A stretch of DNA of 64,000 nucleotides, from positions 24,579,399 through 24,643,398 of the forward strand of contig CM075195.1 in the NCBI GenBank assembly GCA_037577475.1, given 5' to 3'. The notes below the pieces were generated by a model, which did not search any database, had not been told where the DNA came from, and worked only from the letters and a program-made list of their open reading frames with translations. The first letter of the stretch is position 1, and each line of letters opens with the position of its first letter. Source of the DNA: Chaunax sp. Z400 (taxonomy: Eukaryota; Chordata; Actinopteri; Lophiiformes; Chaunacidae). Of the stretch, positions 23,939 through 64,000 are shown in pieces. The translations under genes and the position numbers were made by a program.

Positions 23939-26686
23939 CTACATCTCAAGTTTCTTTGTGCAAAAAAGAAAAAACTAATTTTTGGAGAACTGTGAACAAA
24001 TTATTTTGGTGGAGGGTAAGTAAAGGGATCACATGTGTTTGTTTGTTTGTTTGTATGTTTGTCCACATGATGTCTCCAAAAGTTGTTGACTGATTTTGAA
24101 AAATTTTGTGCAGGGATGGATGTTGGGTGAAGGAAGAGTTGTTTACAACATTGCCAGACCTTTTTTGTAACATTTTTGCAACATCATGAAAAATAATAAT
24201 AGGTCAATCAAAATAAAAACACCTGGGCATGGATAACTTGATCCATATATATAAATAACAAAGTCAAATCAATTACAATGGAATGGAATATATTCAATTT
24301 CATAATGGAATATTCAATTTCATATTAGATTCTACAGCATAAAATAATGGAATGTCCTACAAGAGAATAGAATGTTATACCGCTGATTCCAAAATACATT
24401 ATTCTAACAGCAGTGTCCTACAAAGGAATGGAATGTTTCATTTCTGAATGGAATTTTTAACTTCAAATGTAAAACACAGAAAGAATACAATATCTAGTTC
24501 CAATTTCAAAATACAGCATTCTAGAATAACAATGATCTACATTAGAATGAATCTCTGTGGTGGATGTGGTGGCATCAGGTCATATAACTTTATCAATGTG
24601 GATGCGTGAACTGGATCCTGGAAACTGGAAATTAAGAAAAAAACAAAACGATTGGGCTGCAAAAGGTCATGAATTAAATTCAACCATCTCTTTCTTCATA
24701 AATGGAGAATGGCTGGATTATTCATCAATATGCCTTCGATGGTATTGTTGATTCCATTTTTCATGGACACATAGGAGGCTACTGTGAAAATGATTCTTCT
24801 AATTAAATAACATTTTAAAAATATGAAATGACCTTAAACTTTTTAACTTAACTTCTGTATAGTCTGTAACTTAAACCTACCTGAGGTCCAGACACAGCCA
24901 GACTGTAGAGAAATAGCCCCACCCAAGCTTAGAAACCACCTGGTACCTCCTGTTGAGGGTGTCACCTATCTGGACTGGGTGGTACCCGCCTGAGGAGATA
25001 AAAAAAAAAAAGAGAGAAAAGATAACCTATAACAGTTTGTAAAATATGGGTTTGGTGTGAAATGTGAAACCTTATCAACATACATGTCTATTTTTGGCAT
25101 AACGTCCTTTAAGCTGTAACATTTAAATTTGAATCTGCCAATAGGATGCAGTGAAATGATGATGGATGTGGCTCTGTCTGTTCTGTTTCAGCCAGCATGA
25201 CATAGAGTTCTTCAACAGTCTACATTCTGATATTCTTCTTTACATGCAACTGATCTGACGCATGTTGATATAAAACAGATAACAAATGCAACTTTCAAAA
25301 AGAAAGAGGTGCACTTGGTACAATGGTTTGGACCGCAACATGTTGCACAGATAAGTTGGAATAGTACTCACCCAAAAATGATTACAGTATGTTATAAATT
25401 AAACGAAAATGTTAATAAACCTTACTTTTCTAAGAATTCCTAGACATTTAGTGACTTCACTGAAAACAAAACTATTATATAAAATTAGTCTTTCTTATAT
25501 TTAAAGAAAATGTATTCGTTGAAATCATATTGGGTAACTGATAAGGTTGTGATTTAGTTCTCCGAGAGTTGTTAAATTTCCATTTGCGACAAAAAGATTG
25601 CAAGAAGAGCAATGGGAATGTGGTGGGAGATCCTGCCGCAAGTTGAAATAAAAAAATAGTACAGGTCCTAAAATGGATCCTTGAGGTACACCACAATGCA
25701 TTGCATTTCTTTTTGATTCATGACCATTAAGAACACCATATTATTTTCTATTAAGAACACTAACTCAGCAGTATGCGAGTACGTCTACAGACGATGAAGT
25801 GAGATAAGAGACTGTTGTACCATTACAGTATTCTCTGGGGTCTTCAGAGTCCTGGTTGTTCTCTGGATCCAGTTGCTGCTGGCATCCTATGGCATCATAA
25901 TTATTAGAAAACCCACCTTCACTCCTGCAAAGACACACACAAACAGGCCCATCACATCAAACGTGATCGTTACTGCTTGTGAACCCTCTGCATGAGGTGT
26001 CATGTTGGTCGGTGCAGCTGGGATAGTGCTTTCCCACAGACTTATCCGGCCATGGCAACTCGTCCTACTGATTCGCTAAGGGTGGACAAGCGGCATCGGA
26101 AGTTGCACTATTTATGACTCAACTGTAAATCATTTTGCAGTATGTTCACGCAACCTGAGAACTCTGCATCCCAGTTGCTTTTAATGTATGAGAGTTTGGG
26201 TCACGTCAAAGGACATACAGTAGAGTCTGCAATGAGATATGGCCCTGTGGTCTTAGATTTAATATGGAGACACTTAGATATAATGCCTGATACTAGAGTA
26301 AGTTACCTCCATGAAGTCTACAATAATGCTGGCATGCTTCCTTTGTGCATTGCTCTGCTAAACTTAATGCAGTGCTGTGGAAAAAAGCTTATAAACCAGG
26401 GTGTGTTTTGGTAAAATCATGCAAGAATTAGAGTTGCATAAAGACTTTAAAGTAAACACGTTAGTGCATGTTCTCAGTAATGGATATTTTTGCAGCATTT
26501 TGTGTATTTCACGTTTTAAACAATCTGCCTGCAAATTAAATCATCCTGATGCATCCAGCATTTCAATGAGAGTTTTCTAGAATGAACAACAGATAAGGGA
26601 ATCCCTTTAAAGTTACTCACGGATGATGCTTCTGAGCAGCCACATACGTTGAGCGGAGAGTCCTCTGCATTGTGTGGTCCAAAAGC
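18764..26686 (-). CDS. srpk3: SRPK3-like SR-protein kinase, complete, 12 exons
   Basis: SR-protein kinases phosphorylate Arg-Ser dipeptides of splicing factors; SRPK3 is the muscle-enriched member. In transcript order the exons are 26686-26621 (ATG at 26668-26670), 25924-25821, 24989-24881, 23614-23527, 23380-23296, 23153-23047, 21796-about 21695, 21400-21326, 20326-20219, 19358-19289, 19136-19044 and 18948-18764 (TGA at 18764-18766). The model has about 391 residues. The Gly loop is LGWGYFSTVWL (near 73), the ATP lysine VAVKVLK (near 96), the catalytic loop IIHTDIKPEN (Asp near 199) and the metal motif IADLG (Asp near 233); HTD and DLG are the SRPK-specific variants. YKHFCEEIQTRQYRSLEVLL and the ending ECLNHPW-like AAQCLRHPWLTS confirm SRPK. 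All catalytic residues are intact. GVNGVHMCLVLELLG and YGPPADIWSVACM favour SRPK3 over SRPK1/2. The kinase insert is nearly absent. The junction between exons 7 and 8 is not firmly resolved. Confidence 0.88.
19860..20000 (+). mobile_element. Non-LTR retrotransposon reverse transcriptase fragment
   Basis: In the plus strand, within an SRPK intron, TGTGGGGTTCCTCAGGGTTC translates as CGVPQGS and continues VLGL. About 70 bases further on ATTTATTTGCAGATGGTGAT gives LFADGD. These are reverse transcriptase motifs GVPQGSVLGP and FADD of LINEs, frameshifted and truncated. Confidence 0.75.
20219..20326 (-). CDS. srpk3: SRPK exon: activation segment and APE-equivalent
   Basis: It encodes YKHFCEEIQTRQYRSLEVLL followed by GSEYGPPADIWSVACM in phase 0 at both ends. 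The IQTRQYRS(L/A)EV activation loop, which needs no phosphorylation, is an SRPK hallmark. Confidence 0.92.
21326..21796 (-). CDS. srpk3: SRPK exons carrying the catalytic loop and DLG motif; intervening junction uncertain
   Basis: The upstream exon begins VLQGLDYLHTQCKIIHTDIK and continues PENILLCLEEQSHK. The frame stays open to TAA at 21617-21619. Candidate donors are AAA|GTGCCA (exon start at 21695) or a GC donor ACAG|GCACAT further on. The downstream exon reads MEQANLYSLKEITVKIADLG then SSCWV. It can start after CAG or after CAGAG, and the choice must match the donor phase. In known SRPKs a spacer of some 200-300 residues sits exactly here. In this gene it is at most about 30 residues. Confidence 0.75.
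22025..22290. mobile_element. Foldback repeat, copy in an SRPK intron
   Basis: Left arm: AATTAGCCTAGCTTAGCATAAAA. Right arm: GTAGCTGTTTCCCTGTGTTTCC then AGTCTTCACGCTACGCTAAAC. This matches the teleost GCTTAGCATAAAGACTGGAAAC... family, whose arms are inverted repeats. A better copy lies at 54854-55027. Confidence 0.5.
23884..23938 (+). repeat. (AAT)n microsatellite
   Basis: About 18 near-perfect AAT/ATA trinucleotides lie in an SRPK intron. Confidence 0.95.
24030..24560 (+). repeat. Degenerate repeats in an SRPK intron
   Basis: A (TTTG)n run at 24037-24062 leads into a dispersed fish repeat (GTTGACTGATTTTGAAAAATTTTG). From about 24270 there is a degenerate tandem array of GGAATG-containing units. 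The pieces CAAAATACATTATTCTA...CCTACAAAGGAATG and CAAAATACAGCATTCTA...TCTACATTAGAATG are spaced about 120 bases apart. Confidence 0.5.
25655..25710 (+). mobile_element. LINE-related fragment
   Basis: AGGTCCTAAAATGGATCCTT followed by GAGGTACACCACAATGC matches the segment at 18385-18425 (GGCCCAAAACAGAACCTTGG then GGGACACCACAAGT). Both are pieces of one dispersed family. Confidence 0.45.
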
Positions 26687-26839
26687 CTGCAGACACAACA
26701 GCCAGGGGAGCAATCAAGGAGCAGATATGTTGAAATAAAAAGTGGTGAATATTATAAATATTTTGCATTAAAAAAAAGAAAAAGAGAGAGATACAGTAGC
26801 AAATTCAAGTGAAGCTGCAGCACCTTTAATGTTGCACCA

Positions 26840-27037
26840 CTTGAAAACAGTTGAGCAGCTGAGAGAGGGGCGGGGTAGGGGGTCCGGCAGATCTCTCAGG
26901 AGACTGGGAACACTGGCAGCTCCAGTTAGCAGGGTCTAAACATGGAAATCCCCTGCAGCCTCCTGACACACTGCATGTCAGGATTGTAACTGCTATGCAC
27001 TTTTATGGTTCCTGATAAAGAGTAAAGCTGGGGGTGA

Positions 27038-27071
<34 letters not shown>
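26840..27071 (-). promoter_or_regulatory. Candidate SRPK promoter region
   Basis: On the minus strand ACCATAAAAG (27000-27009) is TATA-like. It lies behind a (CT)n(TG)n run at 27038-27071. Downstream toward the gene are E-boxes (CAGCTG near 26865 and CAGTTG near 26857) and a GC box in GAGGGGCGGGGTAGGG. E-boxes would suit a muscle gene, but no transcription start is proven, and the region is only a plausible site for the 5' UTR exon. Confidence 0.25.
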
Positions 27072-28316
27072 AGCTCTACTCCTCAACACTGCTGTGTCTG
27101 TGGGAGAGCCATAACAGAGAGAAGAGGGGCGAAAAGATTAGAGGAGTGTTGCGTGAGGCCAAACACACCGAGGGAGGACAGAGGAGTGGCAGCTGCAGAT
27201 TTTTTCCCCCGTCGTCTCACGGGGAGCTTGACCTTTGGGACAGAGGGATCACACACTGCTAAACCTGGCTTGAGAATGGGATCCCCGTCCTCCAGCGCAG
27301 TATCAAGTATCACAATAAAGTCACAAGTACCAGGGTCAGCTGAGGTCTGCTGTTTCAAAGTTTGAGATCCATGTCCTTTATGACAACAATCTTTAATGAT
27401 GTTACTAGAATGGATAGATCCCAGGTGTGAATGGTGTTCACTATGATGTGAAGCATTTTGCTGCTAAATAATAGCATATATACTGCATTTAAAACAACAA
27501 CAAAAAAACACTATATCAAAGGAGTGTATTAACAGGTGGTGTAATCTTTCTAACTATACATACACTCCTCAGTGTCGTTTCTCTGCTTTCTGTTGCTAAC
27601 ACTATGCTGTTAACACTCCCTGTCTGACATGGCACATGATCTCCTGGCTGATACTGCAGAGCCTTCTGGGTAATAAAGCACAGGGATGTGTGTTGTGCAT
27701 ATGTGTGAGGTGTGATGGGAGAACACTTTCAGATACTGAGAGTCTCTTGACCTCACGTGAGGTGGTGTGCATGTGTGCATTTGTTTTGGTGCTAAAATGC
27801 TGGTAGTCTAGTGTGATAGAGGCGGTGAATGTCGGATATGTCACCGCTAAAGGGGAACTCCACAGACTTTACACAATAAAGACTGTTTACAAGCTTTCGG
27901 TGTAGGATAACCTGCCTCAAGTAATGACCCATAAGTCATCACCAATTGGGGCTGAAGGCTACAAGTCTGAAGATTTCATAAAAAGATGTAGTTCACAGAA
28001 ACACTGCAGTTCATCTCTTGAGTGACGTCAGCGGCTTGAGGCTACATTAGCCGCTAATAGCATAGGACACCTGAGCTGCTGGTTGAACGTTTCGCTGTTC
28101 ACCGTCACTGAGGGAACTTTGAACAAGAATGCATGACAGAAAAAAAGACAATCTTAGTTTCTTCTTCGTGGATTTTGATTGTTTTGTCCATCATGACAAT
28201 ATTATAGGAGAACAATTCAGAATCTGTGACGTATTTTAATGGGGCAGGTGGGAGAGGGCTTCGCTGAAAAGCCTGTGCTGGCTCCATTTTCAGACAGCTG
28301 CAATAAGGAGCAGGAG

Positions 28317-28343
28317 CATGTGTGTGTGTGTGTGTGTGTGTGT
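28317..28343 (+). repeat. (TG)n microsatellite
   Basis: About 13 TG units. Confidence 0.9.
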
Positions 28344-28689
28344 GATGAGAGACACTTTACAGCACCTGCATGGATCTAGATCACTGGGTTAGTAGGGGAT
28401 TATTATCAAATGATAAAATGGATCCACATCACAACATACGTCTTGTTCCAGTTTAACCATTAAAACTCCACACTATGAAATACATGGAATGAGCCGACAT
28501 TTATCACAAACACTGAAAACAGAAGGTGTGAAGCCAGCTGGTTGGTGACATATATTCTTGTTAATCTATGAAGTCCTTCAAACCACAAATAAATCATGTT
28601 GTTAGCACACAGACCAGTATCTTATCATTTATATGAGGATAAACATTTACATAGCCTTTACCACATTAATAAAAGACAATCTGATGCTA

Positions 28690-28691
<2 letters not shown>

Positions 28692-28743
<52 letters not shown>
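28692..28743 (+). repeat. (CA)n microsatellite
   Basis: About 25 CA units, of the type common in fish genomes. Poly-TH open frames over it are artefacts. Confidence 0.95.
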
Positions 28744-28746
<3 letters not shown>

Positions 28747-29387
28747 CCTTGACCATCAGTTTGGCCTATCTGACACGGCTCCCACCTCCTACCATAGAGT
28801 GTAACATGACCTGCATTCATTTGCTATGATGCTGCTAATTTAAGACACACATACACATAAAACCGTTTGAAGGCGTTGCCAGATTTCACAGATTTGTCAC
28901 CCTGCAGACACAAGAACGAACACACCTGATCTTCATACAGATGGCAGATTAATGTTCATTTATGGTTTTTACGGAGTGGCGTCGTCTTTGGGCAAATCGT
29001 GACACGGAGTTTGGGATCAGCTCAAGGCCCCAGACATGGTGGAGCTTCACCAGCTCTGTTGGACACAGATTTATTGGCTACTGAGAGAGATGGTGTCCGA
29101 ATATGGAGTGTCAAAATTAGTTTTTTTTTTGGTTAGCCTGGAATAAGATTGTATTTTTAAAAAACCTTTTGATGATACACATTTGGACATGTCATAAAGA
29201 CAACATGCACAGGTGCAACTAATGCATTTTAAAATAACTGCTTTTTATTTAGCTGCATCAGTTCTATGGTTCTGGTATGGTGCATGTTGGCTCACTGGCT
29301 CACTAACTTTAGCATTCTTTAATACTATTAGCTACACCTGTCCTGTTCCTAATATAATATAAATGTCTGCTGCAAAAAATCCACTCG

Positions 29388-29460
29388 CACAGAAAGACAA
29401 ACAACCATTCTCAGTCACATTCACGCCTACGGTTAATTTAGAGTCACCAGGCACCTATAT
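29388..29460 (+). mobile_element. Tail of a dispersed fish repeat
   Basis: AGAAAGACAAACAACCATTC, then CTCAGTCACATTCACGCCTA, then GGTTAATTTAGAGTCACC is the conserved 3' part of a very common teleost repeat. Its 5' and middle parts are seen at 36826-36985. Confidence 0.6.
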
Positions 29461-31329
29461 TACATGTTCACATGCTTACAGTTTAGCGAGTGATACGTCT
29501 GCAAAATTAAATTTTGGTTAGCTCTAGTTTGGTAGAATCACCAGCAAGCAGGAGATGTTAACAAATATTTAGATGGGGATGTCTTAAATGGAAACAAAAA
29601 GAAAAGAAAAAAAATTCTGCTGCTGGCAGATGAGAATCATCAGAGAAATCACATAAGAACTAACAACTACCAAAAAGAAAAAAGTATTAACACTTAACAC
29701 AGGGATACATTTTCATCAGCTGTACAATGTAATAGTAAAATAAGTCCAGACATTCATTAACAATGGGACCACTTTATTGCATCACATTAAGCTGTTGTTA
29801 GGATCATCCTATCAATTAGTTAGAGAACACTAAAGTCAGGATTAAGAGCAGTTTGTCTACAGGAACTGGTAAAACATCAGTATGAGCTTTGTATACACAG
29901 ATAGGCCACAAGAAACAATAATGTGTTTTCTGAATGTACAGAAGAAATGTTTATAACATTAAAAATCATATTTCACCTAATTCCTCTACAATGGATGCAA
30001 AATAGAAAAGGAGAGAATCAGCTTGAGAAAGTCAACACAGCTGATTGTGACTCCTCACAAATATCCTTGGAGTAAATAAACAGGTCAAACCATAATGTTC
30101 AAAAACATATGACATCAGCTGTTGACAATTATTTTATATGTCAGAAAAAATATGCAACAACATTACAATGCATTAAAATAAATAAAAAATAAATTAAAAC
30201 TAGTAATTGACTTTCACATGTGGCATCACAGAGCAACAGGGAACACAGGAGCCTTTTTTATGAATAGCATCGTCTGTTTTAAGAGGAAAAAAATAACACC
30301 TGCAGTGTTGCTCTGCTGTAACACTGTTAGAATCTTTGACACCAAATCATAAATTCAGATTAAAGCTTAAAATCAGGGAACAGCTGCTCAGTCAGCGTGA
30401 AATGTTGTGAAAAAATGATTAATGATTTTGGGCATACCTGCTGTAAGTGGAGGCAGCCCTTTCTTCGATTTTGGTCAGCCTGAAAAAGTAAATAGTGTGG
30501 AAGGGTTTGGCTACAGAGGGGAAATTTTCCAGTAGAGCTGAACAGCAAAATTCAGCTTTGGTCTTGTCAAGAGACCATGGGAAAGAGACAATTCTTTTGT
30601 TAATCAAAAAACAGAAAACATAGAAAATAGCCATAACACTGTAGAGGTATGGAAGATCAAACCTGACTTAAATAATAATAATAATAATAATAATATAAAA
30701 ATAAACTTGATAAAGCAATTTAAATCTATAAGACACACATGTATGAGAATAAATGTATAATGATGCAGTAATTAGATTCTAAATTATTGTATATTATATT
30801 CACCTCAGGATTTACAATCCATCAGTAGACCCTATGGAGGTTGTTTACTGTCAATATCAGGCATAACAACATCCTACTTAAGGAAAATAAATCCTCAAGT
30901 AACATTAAACAAATACAGTAGAATTATTATTATTTACGAGATTTTTCAGGACATATTCCTTTGTCCACTGCTTATACACTGAGCAACAGTAGAAACACAT
31001 AATTTTAAAAACCCAATATTTTCCTTTCACTAGCCCTAATCTACTGAAACAAACAATCATGTGATTCACTGAAATGACTTTTTAAAGTACTCACAACAAA
31101 AACATGTTAAATCATGAATAACCATCATTTAGTAATAACATAGAAATAACAGTCATTGGTGCATTTCAGAGTAAACGATGGTGTTGGTGAGATTTTTTTG
31201 TGCATGATTGAAAACACCTGGCCAAGGCGATAAAATCCTGCAACTGATGATGCCTCGACCTCTACAAAACTTATGTGACCTGGCAGTTGGGATGCTGATG
31301 ATGCTGATGGCTGGAACTCTGCAGACACC

Positions 31330-31900
31330 TGTAGCACAGATGTTACAGATGTTATGGCGCATTGCACAGTGAAGTCCAGATTTATCTTGCACAGAGCTGA
31401 TGGTCGTAGGTATGTGTGTCGTCATCGTGGGGAATGCTATCCTGCAGCATACATCCAGAAAGTGGACCCTTTTGGTAGTGTTGTCATGATGTGAGGAGCC
31501 ATTGTTAATGGATGACTGTCAGTCCTCGTCCAGATCCACGGTACACTGACAGCTATCTGTTTCCGAGATACGGTCCTAGGTCCACATGTCATTCCCAGGA
31601 TACAGCAATCAGGCATCACCTTCATGCATGACAATGCCAGACCACACGTGGCTCATGTCTGTCAGGAGTAGTCTACCTGGACCAGAACAATGTTGCTGTC
31701 CTTCCTTGGCCAGCATATTCACCGGATCTCAACCCAATAGAGCATCTGTGGGATGTTCGGGATTGCTGAGTGGGACGGAGAGATCCTGCTCCAGCAACAC
31801 ATGAACAACTTGTCACAGCACTGCAGGAAGAATGGCATGTCATCCCACAAGTCCAGATTAACATTCAGGAGGTGTGAAGCAGTGATAAATGCTGGAGGTG
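31330..31900 (+). mobile_element. Second Tc1-like transposase relic
   Basis: The catalytic region is readable with frameshifts. KSRFILHRADGRRYVCRH is the DESRF block with its Asp mutated. A later stretch gives IPRIQQSGITFMHDNARPHV with the second Asp. CCGGATCTCAACCCAATAGA gives PDLNPIE with the Glu-containing block. It differs from the element at 14463, which has lost the core. It is a dead copy with several stops. Flanking DNA from about 31140 and to about 32080 probably belongs to the same element. Confidence 0.8.
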
Positions 31901-32099
31901 ATCACACACGGTACTGACTGTTGTTGTTGTTCTCTGTCTCACCATCCACACTTTGACTTGTAAACACTAAGACAACAACTAACAATTTGCACAAAAATGA
32001 TTTTTCTGTATGGCTAAAGGGTGAATAAAGCTGTATGAACCATAATTTGCCTTTGATATTTAACATCAACAGGATGGCATGACATTAAAAAAATGTGTT

Positions 32100-33183
32100 T
32101 CAACTGTTGCTCATTATCTGTTAGTGCATTTATTTCCTAATAAGTCAGGCTTGGTCTCTAGATGTTCTCTGGATTAGTACAGTACAGTAGCGCTCTTATG
32201 GCTTTTGTCTACATGGAGTTTAAGTTATGTACAAGATTTTACTTTCATGGTTTTCTTATGGACGGATCAGTTCATGAGTTAGCTGTAAGTACCTCAAACT
32301 GTTAACATTTATATCAACATTACCAAAAAAGGAACATTCATAACAGCTGTAGATCATGTGTTATGTCTGCAACAAAATAAAATTACTTTTAAAAGCAACT
32401 GGCTTTAAGTTCAAACTACGTGATGCAGCATCTATAAATTGCATTAGGAGAACCGATGATGTGAAGATTAAACGTTTAAAAAGAAAGCCTTTGCTTGGAA
32501 TTTGTTTTTACAGTTTATACAAATTGAAAGTCATTGAGTAAAACCTGGTCGAATGATTTAAGAAAGCTAAAAGCAGAAAAACATCCTCTGAACACAATGA
32601 GCCTCCAAAGCAGTGTCGTCATCCGTTTGTCCTTTCTGTAAGACTGAGAAAACATGGTAGAACTCCACAGCTGACGATGTTGAAGACCTTTTCCCTTTTG
32701 CTACTCGTTCATGGTTTTTTCACCCAGCACACCCACAGAGTCATAAACAGAGCTGTAAACTTGCAGGAATGTTTCTGAGCACATTGAGAAAATATTCCAG
32801 TCCACCGAGATATGTAGGAAAAACAAACTCTTTAAATCATGTCTCTCTTCAGCATGGGGAATCCTTACCTTGTCATAGTTCAGAGGAAATTCAGTGTCAT
32901 TTTACTCCCAGTGTCAGGACCTGTGGAAATTCCAATGCAGGCTTACTGTACCTCCAGGATACAGGACGAGAAACATGGCCAGTGTCAGTGGTCCTCTTTT
33001 TCTGAATTTCTCCCTTCACTAAAAATCATTCTGCCATAATAACAGCAAAAGCACACGATGTGTCACAATGTTCTGCTGTCCTCTGTAGTCCTAAATAAAA
33101 AATAAAAAAAACATTTCTTTTTCCTCCTGGAGTCGGAACTCTTTTCTTCAAGGTTAAAGGAAGAATGTGTCGCGTCCTTACGG
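32100..33183. other. Region downstream of the plexin-B stop codon
   Basis: No coding exon is visible. It lies 3' of the plexin-B gene on the minus strand and should contain its 3' UTR. I find no clear AATAAA on the minus strand close to the stop codon, so the transcript end is undefined. Confidence 0.4.
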
Positions 33184-63667
<30,484 letters not shown>

Positions 63668-64000
63668 CTACAACATAAGAACAACAGAGAGATTAGTCAG
63701 ATGGATTGTTCTTAAATTAACATCAAACAGAAACTTTTATTGTTTTCAATTGTTTAGTTTTTACATTTATATGAAGTAAATGGATCTGGATTACTTTGCT
63801 GGAAACAAACATAATCCAGAAGAATAAAATTATTTTTGCTGTATTGATCTTAATATCAAACACCTCAATTTAAGACTAACAAATTGAACTTTGAATCCTC
63901 TTAATTCATCAAAAGAGGATTACAGGATAGATTAAAGTAGACTCATTTAGACACAGCCAACCGGTCTTTCAATTGGGCAAAATAACCCCTACAAATCCTG

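Larger units (their letters stand above)
27072..31140. other. Gene-free intergenic stretch between SRPK and plexin-B
   Basis: No exon is recognised on either strand. Overlapping open frames in both orientations at 27066-27365 lack family similarity. The stretch contains (TG)n at 28317-28343, (CA)n at 28692-28743, an (AAT)n run near 30672-30695, and a dispersed repeat tail near 29390. Confidence 0.45.

Noticed and set aside
18764..26686. Calling the kinase CLK or DYRK
   Set aside because: HTDIKPEN, DLG and IQTRQYRS(L)EVL are specific to SRPKs. CLKs have EHLAMMER and DYRKs have YxY motifs, neither of which is present.
27066..27365. Overlapping open frames on both strands (about 99 and 91 codons)
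   Set aside because: No family similarity and no convincing splice or start context. One is probably the shadow of the other in a GC-richer patch.
27464..27474. CTAAATAATAG as a MEF2 site upstream of the SRPK gene
   Set aside because: It is one base too long for YTAWWWWTAR and sits about 400 bases beyond the candidate TATA.

Overview
The window is vertebrate nuclear DNA from a teleost fish. The genes are split by GT-AG introns. The intergenic DNA is AT-rich and full of (CA)n, (TA)n and (AAT)n microsatellites. It also holds Tc1-type transposon relics, foldback elements, LINE tails and a tRNA-like SINE of kinds typical of ray-finned fish. There is no bacterial or viral gene content, and most short open frames are chance. 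All exon models below were read by eye from splice signals, reading-frame continuity and remembered family motifs; no alignment was run.

Layout. (1) Positions 1191 to about 5454, plus strand: the 3' part of an LHFPL4-like tetraspan gene, including a 17-nt microexon. (2) 5455-14460: gene-free, with a DNA transposon of about 815 bp (8579-9393) carrying a nested tRNA-like SINE. (3) 14463-15112: a Tc1-like transposon with an internal deletion. (4) 15759-16942, plus strand: a complete three-exon microseminoprotein-family gene with TATA box and poly(A) signal. (5) 18764-26686, minus strand: a complete SRPK3-like SR-protein kinase, unusually compact at about 391 residues. (6) 26690-33180: repeats and a second, different Tc1 relic. 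(7) 33184 to beyond 63667, minus strand: 35 exons (about 1807 codons) of a plexin-B gene. They run from the end of the Sema domain to the C-terminal VTDL PDZ ligand. The Ser/Thr/Pro-rich exon between PSI2 and the following CPC segment, and the overall wording, fit plexin-B1 better than B2 or B3. The 5' end lies outside the window.

The genes belong to different pathways: LHFPL4 to inhibitory synapses, the microseminoprotein is secreted, SRPK3 phosphorylates splicing factors, and plexin-B1 is a semaphorin-4 receptor acting through R-Ras/Rap and RhoA. The informative link is gene order. A plexin-B gene followed in the same orientation by an SRPK3-like gene repeats the PLXNB3-SRPK3 order of human Xq28, yet the plexin here looks like B1, whose human copy shares chromosome 3p with LHFPL4. 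This suggests the plexin-B/SRPK pair predates the vertebrate genome duplications and that this SRPK copy was lost next to mammalian PLXNB1.

I found no wholly new system. The best points for a second look are the compact SRPK, the apparent coordinated loss of one disulfide in the microseminoprotein, a GC-AG intron and two candidate convertase sites in the plexin, the LHFPL4 microexon, and several nested or hairpin transposons.
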